Positions 21,996 through 29,462 of a DNA stretch of 29,483 nucleotides are shown one piece after another; position 1 is the stretch's first letter, and each line of letters opens with the position of its first letter. The stretch is from SIG607 sp045614505. Its GTDB lineage: Bacteria > Bacillota > Clostridia > Oscillospirales > Acutalibacteraceae. The translations under genes and the position numbers were made by a program. The notes below the pieces were generated by a model. That model was given only the letters and a program-made list of their open reading frames with translations, ran no database searches and was not told where the DNA came from. The stretch covers positions 1 through 29,483 of the forward strand of contig JAZLDA010000008.1 of the NCBI GenBank assembly GCA_045614505.1, written 5' to 3'.

Positions 21996-23576
21996 GTGAA
22001 AGAAATAAAGGAACTTAATTTCGAAGAACTTAGTGTAAAGCAAAAATTGGGCCTAGCACACGTTGCTTTGATTCATGGTTGGGCACGTACACCGGAGGGT
22101 GATAAATATGTTATTGACCTTATTAAAAATCACTCTTTGGGTGGAGTATGGGTTGAGCCGACAGCGCCAAAGCCATTAGAAATAATTCAAATGGTCAGAG
22201 AAGCGGCGGATTATCCTATACTGATTTTTACCGATGCTGAAAGCGGACTTGGTGAATACCTTGTGGGTAAACATAATGCAATTGGCTGTACCGATAGTGA
22301 AAAACACGCATACACCTTTGGTAAGGTTGTGGGCATTACTGCTGCAAAGATGGGTTACAACGTTGTTTGCAATCCCTTGCTTGATATAAGCACTACGGGC
22401 AGTTCCCGTTCTTTAGGCTCTGACAAGAAAAAGGTTGCTCTTCTTGCCGCTGCTGAGGCTCGCGGTATGCACGATGCGGGAATTCTTACCGTAGGTAAGC
22501 ATTATCCCAGCGCAATCAACCACAATCATGTTGATTCTCATATGGCAGAAAGTCTGTCTGTTCAGACTAGGGAAGAACTTATTGATTATAGTCTTTATGC
22601 ATACAAAGAGCTTATGAAGGAGGATTTACTTGACGGTCTTATGTCAGGTCATATCAAATGCTCGAATATTGACCCCGACAATCCTTCCAGCCTTTCAAAA
22701 AATGTTATAGATGTTATAAGAGAATTAGGCTTTGAGGGCTTCCTTGTTACTGATGCTCTTTGTATGATGGGCATTCTTGCTAAGTACGGATATGAAGAAT
22801 CCCGCGGACTTGCGATTGCTGCCGGCAACGATTTAGCTTTGCCGTTTGATAGAAAATTTAAGGATTCTTATGATGCACTTTGTTCTTGCTATGATAAGGG
22901 TATTATAACTGATGAGCGTCTTGATGAAGCAGTGAAGCGTGTTCTTGCTGCTCAGAAAAAGACCCTTAAAGCACCTAAATTTACTGAAATAACTGAAGAA
23001 GATAAAGAGATATTTGCAAGCATTAACAGAGATGCAATTTTTGCTAAATGTGATGAAGGATTAACCCCTGCAATTTCCCGTGACGGTAAGCACTTTTTTG
23101 CGGTTATGGTTAGAAATGAAGAAAAGGTAGGCGGCGACGGCGGAGTTGCTGTTGACACCTTCTCTAACGGTTGGTTGCATCCACAAGAGGTAATGGAAAA
23201 GCTGAAGGAACTCTTCCCGAATTCCGAAGCAAGAGCCATTTATCAGTTCCCGACTCAGAGCCAGAATGCTCAAATACTTGAAAAATCAATCGGATATGAT
23301 GATGTTATTTTCTTAACCTTTACCGAGCCTCTGGCTTATACAGGAAAAGAACATTTGACAAGACGAATTGAAACATTAATTAGCGCTATGCAGATTACAA
23401 ACAGAATTTCTACTGTTGTTCATTTTGGTAATCCTTTCGTTCTCGAAAATCTGCCTCACATTCCTCGTTATATTTTAGGGGGCACTTCTAGAGAAAGCGT
23501 TAATGCATGTCTCGATGTTTTAGCAGGCGAGCATGAGCCTAAGGGTAAACTTACTTATGATGTTAATCTTAAATAA
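21996..23576 (+). CDS. GH3 family glycosidase, NagZ type, cytosolic
   Basis: A 526-aa two-domain GH3 protein. The TIM-barrel domain carries NagZ-type catalytic features: the Asp180-Ser-His182 motif in 'NHNHVDSHM', which in NagZ is the Asp-His acid/base dyad, and the nucleophile Asp253 in 'VTDALCMMGI'. The usual NagZ 'KHFPGHG' is altered to 'KHYPSAINHNH'. The second domain (~residues 340-526) is the alpha/beta sandwich. This subfamily acts on beta-N-acetylglucosaminides, and members using His have been proposed to be phosphorylases. I see no signal peptide. I chose GTG 21996 (SD AGAGGTGG); the ATG at 21972 lies within the -10 box. The first gene of the operon. Confidence 0.85.
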   Translation: MKEIKELNFEELSVKQKLGLAHVALIHGWARTPEGDKYVIDLIKNHSLGGVWVEPTAPKPLEIIQMVREAADYPILIFTDAESGLGEYLVGKHNAIGCTDSEKHAYTFGKVVGITAAKMGYNVVCNPLLDISTTGSSRSLGSDKKKVALLAAAEARGMHDAGILTVGKHYPSAINHNHVDSHMAESLSVQTREELIDYSLYAYKELMKEDLLDGLMSGHIKCSNIDPDNPSSLSKNVIDVIRELGFEGFLVTDALCMMGILAKYGYEESRGLAIAAGNDLALPFDRKFKDSYDALCSCYDKGIITDERLDEAVKRVLAAQKKTLKAPKFTEITEEDKEIFASINRDAIFAKCDEGLTPAISRDGKHFFAVMVRNEEKVGGDGGVAVDTFSNGWLHPQEVMEKLKELFPNSEARAIYQFPTQSQNAQILEKSIGYDDVIFLTFTEPLAYTGKEHLTRRIETLISAMQITNRISTVVHFGNPFVLENLPHIPRYILGGTSRESVNACLDVLAGEHEPKGKLTYDVNLK

Positions 23577-23588
23577 AGGAGAATTATT

Positions 23589-24887
23589 ATGAGTGAAAAA
23601 CTTTTAGTTGGTATTGGTAAAGAAAAAATCACTCCGTCCATAGGTACTTGTCTTTATGGTTATGCGCCTGATCATCATAGCGAATCTCTCCATGATGATT
23701 TATATACTTACGCTTTTGCGTTTACTTATGGCGATACAAAGGCTTTGTTTATATCTATTACACTTTGCGGCATTTGTGATGCTTTGCAAAAAGAATTACG
23801 TGAAGCATTGGAAGCTAAATACGGTATTCCTTACGGTAATATAATTATAGCCGCAACTCATACTCATTCGGGTCCCAACATTTGTGGCACTACAGGATGG
23901 GGTGATATTGACAGGGAGTATTATAATAATTATTTTCTCCCCGGCTTTTATAAAGCTGTTGATGATGCTGTTAAATCTCAGCAAGAAGCAGTTGTTGCTA
24001 CTGCTGTGGGCGATAGCTATGTTGGTGTAAACAGACGCGAGTTGACCGCTGAAAATAAAATCGATTTTGGTCAAAGTCCATGGGGTGTTCATAACCCCAA
24101 GATGACCGTAATTTCCTTCAAGAATATGAATAATGAAATTATCGGTAATATAATTTCTTATGGTTGCCACGGTACTTCCGCAGGAAGAAATCGTGAGATT
24201 ACCCGTGACTGGTCGGGTATTATGACTGATGCTGTTGAAGCTGTTTCAGGCGGTATTACTGCATTTTTCAACGGACCGGAAGGCGACCAAGGTCCTCGTC
24301 TTTCTAACGGAAGAACTGTTGGTAATATCAAGCTTACCGAAGAATTAGGTGCCATTGCGGCTGCTGACGCTCTCGCTATTTATAATAAGCTGGGTGAATA
24401 TAAGTCGGTTTCCGTTTCTTGTCATAGTGATGTTGCTAAGCTTCCGTTAATGGAAAGAGTACCCTTGGAGGTTGCCAAAGCTAAAACCGATGGTGTTGAC
24501 GGAAGTAAGCTTGTTAACATAATGAAGCAGACTTATGAGCACTATATTTCCGTAATTAAATCCTATGAAGAAGGCTATGTTGAGCAGGATTTTAGGGATA
24601 TTCCTCTTGATATTATCCGAATTGGTGATATTGCTTTCGTTGCATCTCCTTATGAACTGTTTATGGAGATTAATTTGCGTATTGACAAAATGGTAGATGA
24701 CCTTGACGTTATTGTTCTTTCTAATGCTAATGGAAATGGTGGATATTTCCCCACACAAAGCGAGTTGTGCAGAGGAGGTTACGAGGTTAACTGCTTTAAA
24801 TTCAATAGTATTCAGTGCTATACCGATGATGCTGATTATCAGCTCATTAAGGAAACTGTTCGTATTTTAGGTGCACTTGAAAGATGA
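23589..24887 (+). CDS. Neutral-ceramidase-fold hydrolase, paralogue 1
   Basis: A 432-aa protein matching the N-terminal catalytic domain of neutral/alkaline ceramidases (PF04734). Metal-site candidates are His91/His93 in 'THTHSGP', His194 in 'YGCHGTS', Glu356 in 'SPYELF' and Tyr386 in 'GGYFPT'. In true ceramidases a 'GDxSPN'-type motif carries the catalytic Ser; here it reads 'GDQGPRLSNG', with Gly235 at the Ser position. The C-terminal immunoglobulin-like domain of lipid ceramidases and any signal peptide are missing. I infer a cytosolic metal-dependent amidase/hydrolase of unknown, probably non-lipid substrate. AAGGAG precedes the ATG, 12 bp after the GH3 gene. Confidence 0.82.
   Translation: MSEKLLVGIGKEKITPSIGTCLYGYAPDHHSESLHDDLYTYAFAFTYGDTKALFISITLCGICDALQKELREALEAKYGIPYGNIIIAATHTHSGPNICGTTGWGDIDREYYNNYFLPGFYKAVDDAVKSQQEAVVATAVGDSYVGVNRRELTAENKIDFGQSPWGVHNPKMTVISFKNMNNEIIGNIISYGCHGTSAGRNREITRDWSGIMTDAVEAVSGGITAFFNGPEGDQGPRLSNGRTVGNIKLTEELGAIAAADALAIYNKLGEYKSVSVSCHSDVAKLPLMERVPLEVAKAKTDGVDGSKLVNIMKQTYEHYISVIKSYEEGYVEQDFRDIPLDIIRIGDIAFVASPYELFMEINLRIDKMVDDLDVIVLSNANGNGGYFPTQSELCRGGYEVNCFKFNSIQCYTDDADYQLIKETVRILGALER
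24228..24334 (+). repeat. 107-nt near-identical block, copy 1
   Basis: It matches 25551-25657 with about four mismatches (~96%), whereas the flanking parts of the two paralogous genes diverge clearly. The block encodes the 'FNGPEGDQGPRLSNG' active-site region. Confidence 0.75.
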
Positions 24888-24911
24888 TTTTTAAGAAAGT
24901 TGGTTATTTTA

Positions 24912-26210
24912 ATGAGTGAAAAACTTTTGCTTGGTATCGGCAGGGAAGTTATTACCCCTGAAATTGGAGGTAATCTTTTCGGTTATAGTACCGACGTTTA
25001 TTCCGAGTGTGTTCACGATGACCTTACCGCTACCGTATATGCTTTTGCTTACGGTGAGGTTAAGTCGCTTTTAATTTCAGTAACCGTATGTACTGTTGCT
25101 CCCGCAATATGTAATGAATTAAGACAGCTTTTCAGTGATAAGTATGGTTTTCCTTTTGAAAACACTATTATTGCTCCGACTCATACTCATTCGGGGCCTT
25201 GTCTTTCTGATATTCCGGGATGGGGCGGTATAGATTACGATTACTATAATAAAATCTTCAAGCCCGCAATTATTAAAGCTGTTGAGACAGCTGTTTCATC
25301 AATGGAGCCGGTTCTTGTTGCTACTGCAACGGGGGACAGCTTTGTCGGTGTTAACAGAAGAGAATTGTCTAGCGATAATAAAATTATTTTTGGTCAAAAC
25401 CCATGGGGTGTACACAATCCTAAAATGACCTTTATTTCCTTTAAAAATATGGAAGGAAATGTTGTGGGTAATATTATTTCCTACGGCTGTCACGGTACCT
25501 CAGCAGGTAGAAATCACGAAATTACCCGCGATTGGTCGGGGGGGATGATAGATGCTGTTGAAGCTGTTTCAGGTGGTATTACTGCATTTTTCAACGGACC
25601 GGAAGGTGACCAAGGTCCTCGTCTTTCTAATGGAAAAACTGTTGGTAATATCAAGCTAACCGAGGAACTTGGTGCTGTTGCGGCTGCCGATGCGCTCAGA
25701 ATTTATAATACTTTGCCCGAGTATAGCGAAGCATCTATTTCGGTAACAAGTGGTGTCATTAAGCTGCCGCTTTTGCCGAGAATTCCTTACGAGGTTGCAA
25801 AGGAAAAGGTTGATAATGCGCCTGCTAAAGATCTAGTAAATATAGCAAAGAAAACTCTTGAATATTACAAGAGTATTGTTGAATCATATAATAACGGCTA
25901 CGTTGAGGTTGAATCTAGAGATGTTTCTGTTTCTGTACTTCGCATAGGTCAGACTGCATTTATGTCTTCTCCTTATGAATTGTTTATGGAAATTAATTTA
26001 CGTGTAAATAAAATGATTCCCGACTTAGATGTTGTTATTCTTTCAAACGCTAATGATCACGGCAGTTATTTCCCGACTGAAAGTGAATTATGCCGTGGCG
26101 GATACGAGATTGAATGCTTTAAATTTGAGTCAGTGCAGTGCTATACTGACGATGCTGACTATCAATTCATTAAAGAGGCACTAAGAATTTTGGAGAAACT
26201 TGAAAGATAA
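24912..26210 (+). CDS. Neutral-ceramidase-fold hydrolase, paralogue 2
   Basis: A 432-aa paralogue of the preceding gene, with the same length and the same opening (MSEKLLLGIGREVITPEIG). The metal-site set 'THTHSGP', 'YGCHGTS', 'SPYELF' and 'GSYFPT' and the Gly-for-Ser motif 'GDQGPRLSNG' are kept. The substrate-facing loops between differ (for example 'LPLLPRIPYEVAKEK'), which suggests related but not identical substrates. I chose ATG 24912 by alignment with paralogue 1; the TTG at 24900 is an artefact, and the SD here is weak (AAGAAAG). It arose by tandem duplication and lies 24 bp after paralogue 1. A 151-bp gap with its own promoter follows. Confidence 0.82.
   Translation: MSEKLLLGIGREVITPEIGGNLFGYSTDVYSECVHDDLTATVYAFAYGEVKSLLISVTVCTVAPAICNELRQLFSDKYGFPFENTIIAPTHTHSGPCLSDIPGWGGIDYDYYNKIFKPAIIKAVETAVSSMEPVLVATATGDSFVGVNRRELSSDNKIIFGQNPWGVHNPKMTFISFKNMEGNVVGNIISYGCHGTSAGRNHEITRDWSGGMIDAVEAVSGGITAFFNGPEGDQGPRLSNGKTVGNIKLTEELGAVAAADALRIYNTLPEYSEASISVTSGVIKLPLLPRIPYEVAKEKVDNAPAKDLVNIAKKTLEYYKSIVESYNNGYVEVESRDVSVSVLRIGQTAFMSSPYELFMEINLRVNKMIPDLDVVILSNANDHGSYFPTESELCRGGYEIECFKFESVQCYTDDADYQFIKEALRILEKLER
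25551..25657 (+). repeat. 107-nt near-identical block, copy 2
   Basis: Partner of 24228-24334; see that entry. The two copies are 1323 bp apart in direct orientation. Confidence 0.75.
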
Positions 26211-26293
26211 TTTTAGGATACAAAAAACACTCTTTTTGAGCGCTTTTGATTATTTGTTGCCAATTTTTTGGTATCTTTTGATAAGTTTTGGGG

Positions 26294-26322
26294 TTGCGTC
26301 ATACATTTGCATAATGTAAAAT
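26294..26322 (+). promoter_or_regulatory. Possible promoter for the aminotransferase gene
   Basis: TTGCGT (26294-26299), 17-bp spacer, TAAAAT (26317-26322). The -35 is weak (3 of 6). The 26211-26361 gap has no clear terminator, so read-through from the GH3 promoter remains possible. Confidence 0.35.
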
Positions 26323-26361
26323 TAAATTACAAATATTTTAAACAGTAAGGAGATATGTTTT

Positions 26362-27525
26362 ATGTACAGAATGGGTCAAGAAGAAATTAATGCAGTTGCA
26401 AGAGTAATTGAGTCCGGTGAACTTTTTAAGGTTAATTCCGGTTCTCTTCAGGAATCCTACAACTTCGAAAAAGAGTTGAAGGAGAAGGTTGGCTCTGATT
26501 ACACAATTCTTATGACTTCAGGTCACGCCGCTCTTACTTCTGCTCTTGTCGGTATGGGTATCGGCCCCGGAGATGAAGTAATCGTTCCTGCTTATACCTA
26601 CATCGCTACAGCTATGGCTGTTGTTGCTGCAGGTGCAATGCCGATTATTGCAGAAATCGATGAAACCCTTATGCTGGATCCTAAGGATGTTGAAAAGAAA
26701 ATCACTCCTAAAACCAAGGCTGTTATTCCCGTACATATGCAGGGTAATCCTTGTGATATGGATGCTATCAACGCAGTTGCTAAGAAACACGGAATTTTCG
26801 TTCTTGAAGATGCTTGCCAGGCTGACGGCGGTCAGTACAAGGGCAAATACCTCGGTACTTTGGGCGATGCAGGCGCTTACAGCTTCAATTTCTTTAAAGT
26901 TATCAGTGCAGGTGAGGGCGGAGCTCTCGTTACAAACAATAAGACTATTTTTGAAAAAGCTCTTATTTATCACGACAGTAATGCAGTTGCATATTTTGGT
27001 AAACAGATGGAAGACTTCTCCACCGAGACCTTCTGTGGACATGAATTCAGAACTAACGAAATCACTGCCGCAATTCTTCGTGAACAGCTCAAAAAGCTTG
27101 ATGGTATCGTTAATGACCTCAGAGAAAAGAAGAATATGTTAAGAGATGCACTTGCACCTTACTTCAAGTTTATTCCTTCCAATGATTATGACGGTTGTTG
27201 TGCAACATCACTGACTCTTCAGTTTGATTCTGCAGAAGAAGCTGAAAGAATTACTAAGACTGCTAAGGTTGGTACTATTCCGATCAATACTGGTAAGCAC
27301 ATCTATACCGCTTGGGATTGCATACTCCAGAAGAGAGGCGCCGCTCATCCCTTGTTCAATCCCTTCAATTTCGAAGCAAATAAGGATGTAGAGTATGATC
27401 CCGCTTGCTGTGAAAAGAGTCTTGAAATCTTAAAGAAGGCTGCTCACATTAATATCAATCCTGATTGGACAAAGGAAGATGTTGACAAGATTGCAGCTAA
27501 ACTTATTGATGCTCTTAAGGCGTAA
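26362..27525 (+). CDS. DegT/DnrJ/EryC1-family PLP aminotransferase
   Basis: A 387-aa fold-type I PLP enzyme of the sugar-aminotransferase family. Motifs include 'LMTSGHAALTSALVGMGIGPGDEVIVPAYTY' (cofactor phosphate and substrate entry; residues ~50-80), 'LEDACQADGGQYKGKYLGTLGDAGAYSF' (Asp/Gln that contact PLP) and Lys179 in 'SFNFFKVISAGEGG', the Schiff-base lysine. The lysine is present, so transamination is expected, unlike the inactive or dehydratase variants. Family members aminate keto-sugars or cyclitols using Glu or Gln. It sits between two ceramidase-fold genes and shares their strand; AAGGAG lies nine bases before the ATG. The substrate is unknown. Confidence 0.88.
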   Translation: MYRMGQEEINAVARVIESGELFKVNSGSLQESYNFEKELKEKVGSDYTILMTSGHAALTSALVGMGIGPGDEVIVPAYTYIATAMAVVAAGAMPIIAEIDETLMLDPKDVEKKITPKTKAVIPVHMQGNPCDMDAINAVAKKHGIFVLEDACQADGGQYKGKYLGTLGDAGAYSFNFFKVISAGEGGALVTNNKTIFEKALIYHDSNAVAYFGKQMEDFSTETFCGHEFRTNEITAAILREQLKKLDGIVNDLREKKNMLRDALAPYFKFIPSNDYDGCCATSLTLQFDSAEEAERITKTAKVGTIPINTGKHIYTAWDCILQKRGAAHPLFNPFNFEANKDVEYDPACCEKSLEILKKAAHININPDWTKEDVDKIAAKLIDALKA

Positions 27526-27542
27526 TTAAAGGAGTTAACTCT

Positions 27543-28859
27543 ATGAATAAAAAGTTTGTTTTAGGTGCTGCAAACCGAGTTATTACACCGCCGCTGGGCA
27601 CATTGCTTTATGGATATCCTAATGAGCGCCCTGCTGATAAGGTTAATGACGATCTGCGCTGTAATGTAATGGCGTTCGGCTATGATGTACCTGACTCGCT
27701 TCTTATCAGTATGGATTTATGCTCCTTTCCCGCTCCTGTTGCCGATAGGCTTAAAGAGGAAATAAGCGGGGCAACCGGTATTTCTAAAGACCGTGTTGTA
27801 ATCTGTGCAACTCATACCCATTCGGGTCCCTGTCTATCGTCCATTGTCGGCTGGGGTAATTTCGATAATGATTATTTTGAAAATACCGTTATCCGTAATA
27901 TGATTATTTCAACAAAAGAAGCAATAGAAACTGCAGTTCCCGTAATGCTGGGTGTAGGAACTACCGAAAGCTATGTTGGTGTTAACAGAAGAGAAGTTTT
28001 ACCAAACGGTCAGGTTACATTGGGACAGAGTCCTTGGAGTGCCTTTGACCCCACAATGACGGTGCTTTCCTTTGTTGATGCAGAAAATAAAAAGCCTGTT
28101 GCAAGCCTTATTCATTACGGCTGTCATGGCACTGCCGCAGGTCACGCCACACCTATTACCAGAGACTGGTCGGGTATTATGGTTGACCGTATGGAAACCG
28201 AGACCGGCGCATTCACTATGTATATTAACGGTGCAGAGGGTGACGTAGGTCCGAGACTGTCAAACGGAAGAACCGTTGGCGATATTTCTCTTATGACCGA
28301 GCTTGGCGGTGTTGCCGCATGCGATGCAGTGAGAGCATATAGAACCATTAAGGATTACCGAGAAGTTAATTTCAGCGCTGTTTCTGAAATAATAAAGCTC
28401 CCTTATAAGGAGTTCCCGTCTGTGGAAGAAATGCAAAAACAGGTTGAGGCAATGGGAGACCCCGCAAAGTTTTGGCCTTTTACTAAGCTTAAGTATTCAA
28501 CCCTTTTAAAGCGTATTGAAGCTGCTGAAAAGGGTGAGGTTAAAACTCATATGGAAATCTCTCAGACGATATTCGCCTTTAACGGTGTGGTTATTGTACC
28601 GTTTGGTTTTGAGGTTTTCTCCGATGTTTTCTTAAGAATGAAAAGATATAGTCCTTTTGCTTATACCCTTGGCATTAGTAACGCCAATGCGGCTAATGCA
28701 TATCTGCCGTCATTAGACCAGATTGCAAGAGGCGGCTATGAAGTTGAGCAGTTCTTAGGTCGTAATGTATACTGCCTTGAAAACAATACTGATGATAATA
28801 TTATTAACGAAAATATTCGTCTCATTAATAAATTACTTGAAGACGGACATATTCAGTAA
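27543..28859 (+). CDS. Neutral-ceramidase-fold hydrolase, paralogue 3
   Basis: A 438-aa, more divergent member of the same family. 'THTHSGP' (His91/His93), 'YGCHGTAAG', 'PFGFEVF' (Glu) and 'NAYLPS' (Tyr) are kept, and the Ser position is again Gly ('GDVGPRLSNG'). The 'GVNRRE' and 'ITRDWSGIM' blocks are shared with paralogues 1 and 2. The middle region ('LPYKEFPSVEEMQKQVEAMGDPAKFWPF') is longer and different, consistent with a distinct substrate. There is no signal peptide. AAAGGAG precedes the ATG, 17 bp after the aminotransferase gene, so these two are surely co-transcribed. A strong terminator follows. Confidence 0.83.
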   Translation: MNKKFVLGAANRVITPPLGTLLYGYPNERPADKVNDDLRCNVMAFGYDVPDSLLISMDLCSFPAPVADRLKEEISGATGISKDRVVICATHTHSGPCLSSIVGWGNFDNDYFENTVIRNMIISTKEAIETAVPVMLGVGTTESYVGVNRREVLPNGQVTLGQSPWSAFDPTMTVLSFVDAENKKPVASLIHYGCHGTAAGHATPITRDWSGIMVDRMETETGAFTMYINGAEGDVGPRLSNGRTVGDISLMTELGGVAACDAVRAYRTIKDYREVNFSAVSEIIKLPYKEFPSVEEMQKQVEAMGDPAKFWPFTKLKYSTLLKRIEAAEKGEVKTHMEISQTIFAFNGVVIVPFGFEVFSDVFLRMKRYSPFAYTLGISNANAANAYLPSLDQIARGGYEVEQFLGRNVYCLENNTDDNIINENIRLINKLLEDGHIQ

Positions 28860-28872
28860 TTTTTGCATCAAA

Positions 28873-28905
28873 AAATCCCGAGAAGAAATTCTCGGGATTT
28901 CTTTT
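28873..28905 (+). terminator. Intrinsic terminator with GAAA tetraloop
   Basis: Perfect 12-bp stem AAATCCCGAGAA/TTCTCGGGATTT (28873-28884 with 28889-28900), GAAA loop, then CTTTT. It ends the GH3/ceramidase-fold operon. Confidence 0.88.
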
Positions 28906-28932
28906 ATATAGCTCTATGTGAATTTTTCGGTA

Positions 28933-28961
28933 TTGACTTTTAAAGCATTTTGCTATATAAT
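28933..28961 (+). promoter_or_regulatory. tRNA promoter
   Basis: TTGACT (28933-28938), 17-bp spacer, TATAAT (28956-28961), 15 nt before the mature tRNA 5' end. Typical of strong stable-RNA promoters. Confidence 0.85.
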
Positions 28962-28976
28962 AACAAGGTCGCAAAT

Positions 28977-29053
28977 CGAGGTGTGGCTCAGTTTGGTAGA
29001 GCGCTACGTTCGGGACGTAGAAGTCGCAGGTTCAAATCCTGTCACCTCGACCA
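28977..29053 (+). tRNA. tRNA-Pro (anticodon CGG)
   Basis: A 77-nt gene with a 7-bp acceptor stem CGAGGTG/CACCTCG, discriminator A and encoded CCA. The anticodon stem CTACG/CGTAG closes loop TTCGGGA, giving anticodon CGG, which reads CCG codons. The T arm contains GGTTCAAATCC. D-loop 'AGTTTGGTA' is normal. Its own promoter and terminator indicate a single-gene unit. Confidence 0.96.
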
Positions 29054-29065
29054 AACACGAATAAT

Positions 29066-29104
29066 CCGAACCTCCGTCTAATAGGCGGTGCGTTCGGCTT
29101 TTCT
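29066..29104 (+). terminator. Terminator of the tRNA-Pro unit
   Basis: CCGAAC/GTTCGG (29066-29071 with 29092-29097) encloses an inner CCGTCT/AGGCGG stem (one G-T pair), separated by a small internal loop, followed by CTTTTCTCTTT. Confidence 0.65.
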
Positions 29105-29155
29105 CTTTCAATAGACTATCCAAATTTTAACTCAAAAACAAACGGAGGTTAGTTT

Positions 29156-29461
29156 ATGAAAGACTTTATTAAAGAATTTTATTATGGCAATATTGACCCG
29201 CAAGCTCGCAGTATTAAGCAGAGCAAAGCGGTAATGAAAGAAATGCAAACCCTCAATGAAACCGAAGAATACTTGACCACCAAACTTAAAGGCGAAGAAA
29301 AGAGCAAGTGTCTCGATCACGTCAATGCTTGGAGCGTGGTGAACGGAGAATCAAACCTCGACAGTTTTATTGTCGGTTTCAGACTCGGTGCAAAGTTCAC
29401 ATACGACACCTTTATCAGCGATAGTGCTCCCTTTAGCGATTTCTTATGGGAGGATAACTGA
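29156..29461 (+). CDS. DUF6809-like small protein
   Basis: A 101-aa soluble, mostly helical protein: 'FIKEFYYGNIDPQARS' at the start, then 'MQTLNETEEYLTTKLKGEEKSKCLDHVNAW' and 'SFIVGFRLGAKFTYD' near the end. This pattern matches my memory of DUF6809, a family frequent near mobile or accessory loci of gut Clostridia; no function is known. The SD 'ACGGAGG' precedes the ATG. It lies ~100 bp after a tRNA gene, in a position typical of the first gene of an integrated element. A second start codon follows its stop by one base. Confidence 0.6.
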   Translation: MKDFIKEFYYGNIDPQARSIKQSKAVMKEMQTLNETEEYLTTKLKGEEKSKCLDHVNAWSVVNGESNLDSFIVGFRLGAKFTYDTFISDSAPFSDFLWEDN

Positions 29462-29462
29462 T

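Noticed and set aside
26220..26255. A terminator between paralogue 2 and the aminotransferase gene.
   Set aside because: The region around 'cactctttttgagcg' pairs poorly and has no good T tract after a stem, so read-through remains likely.
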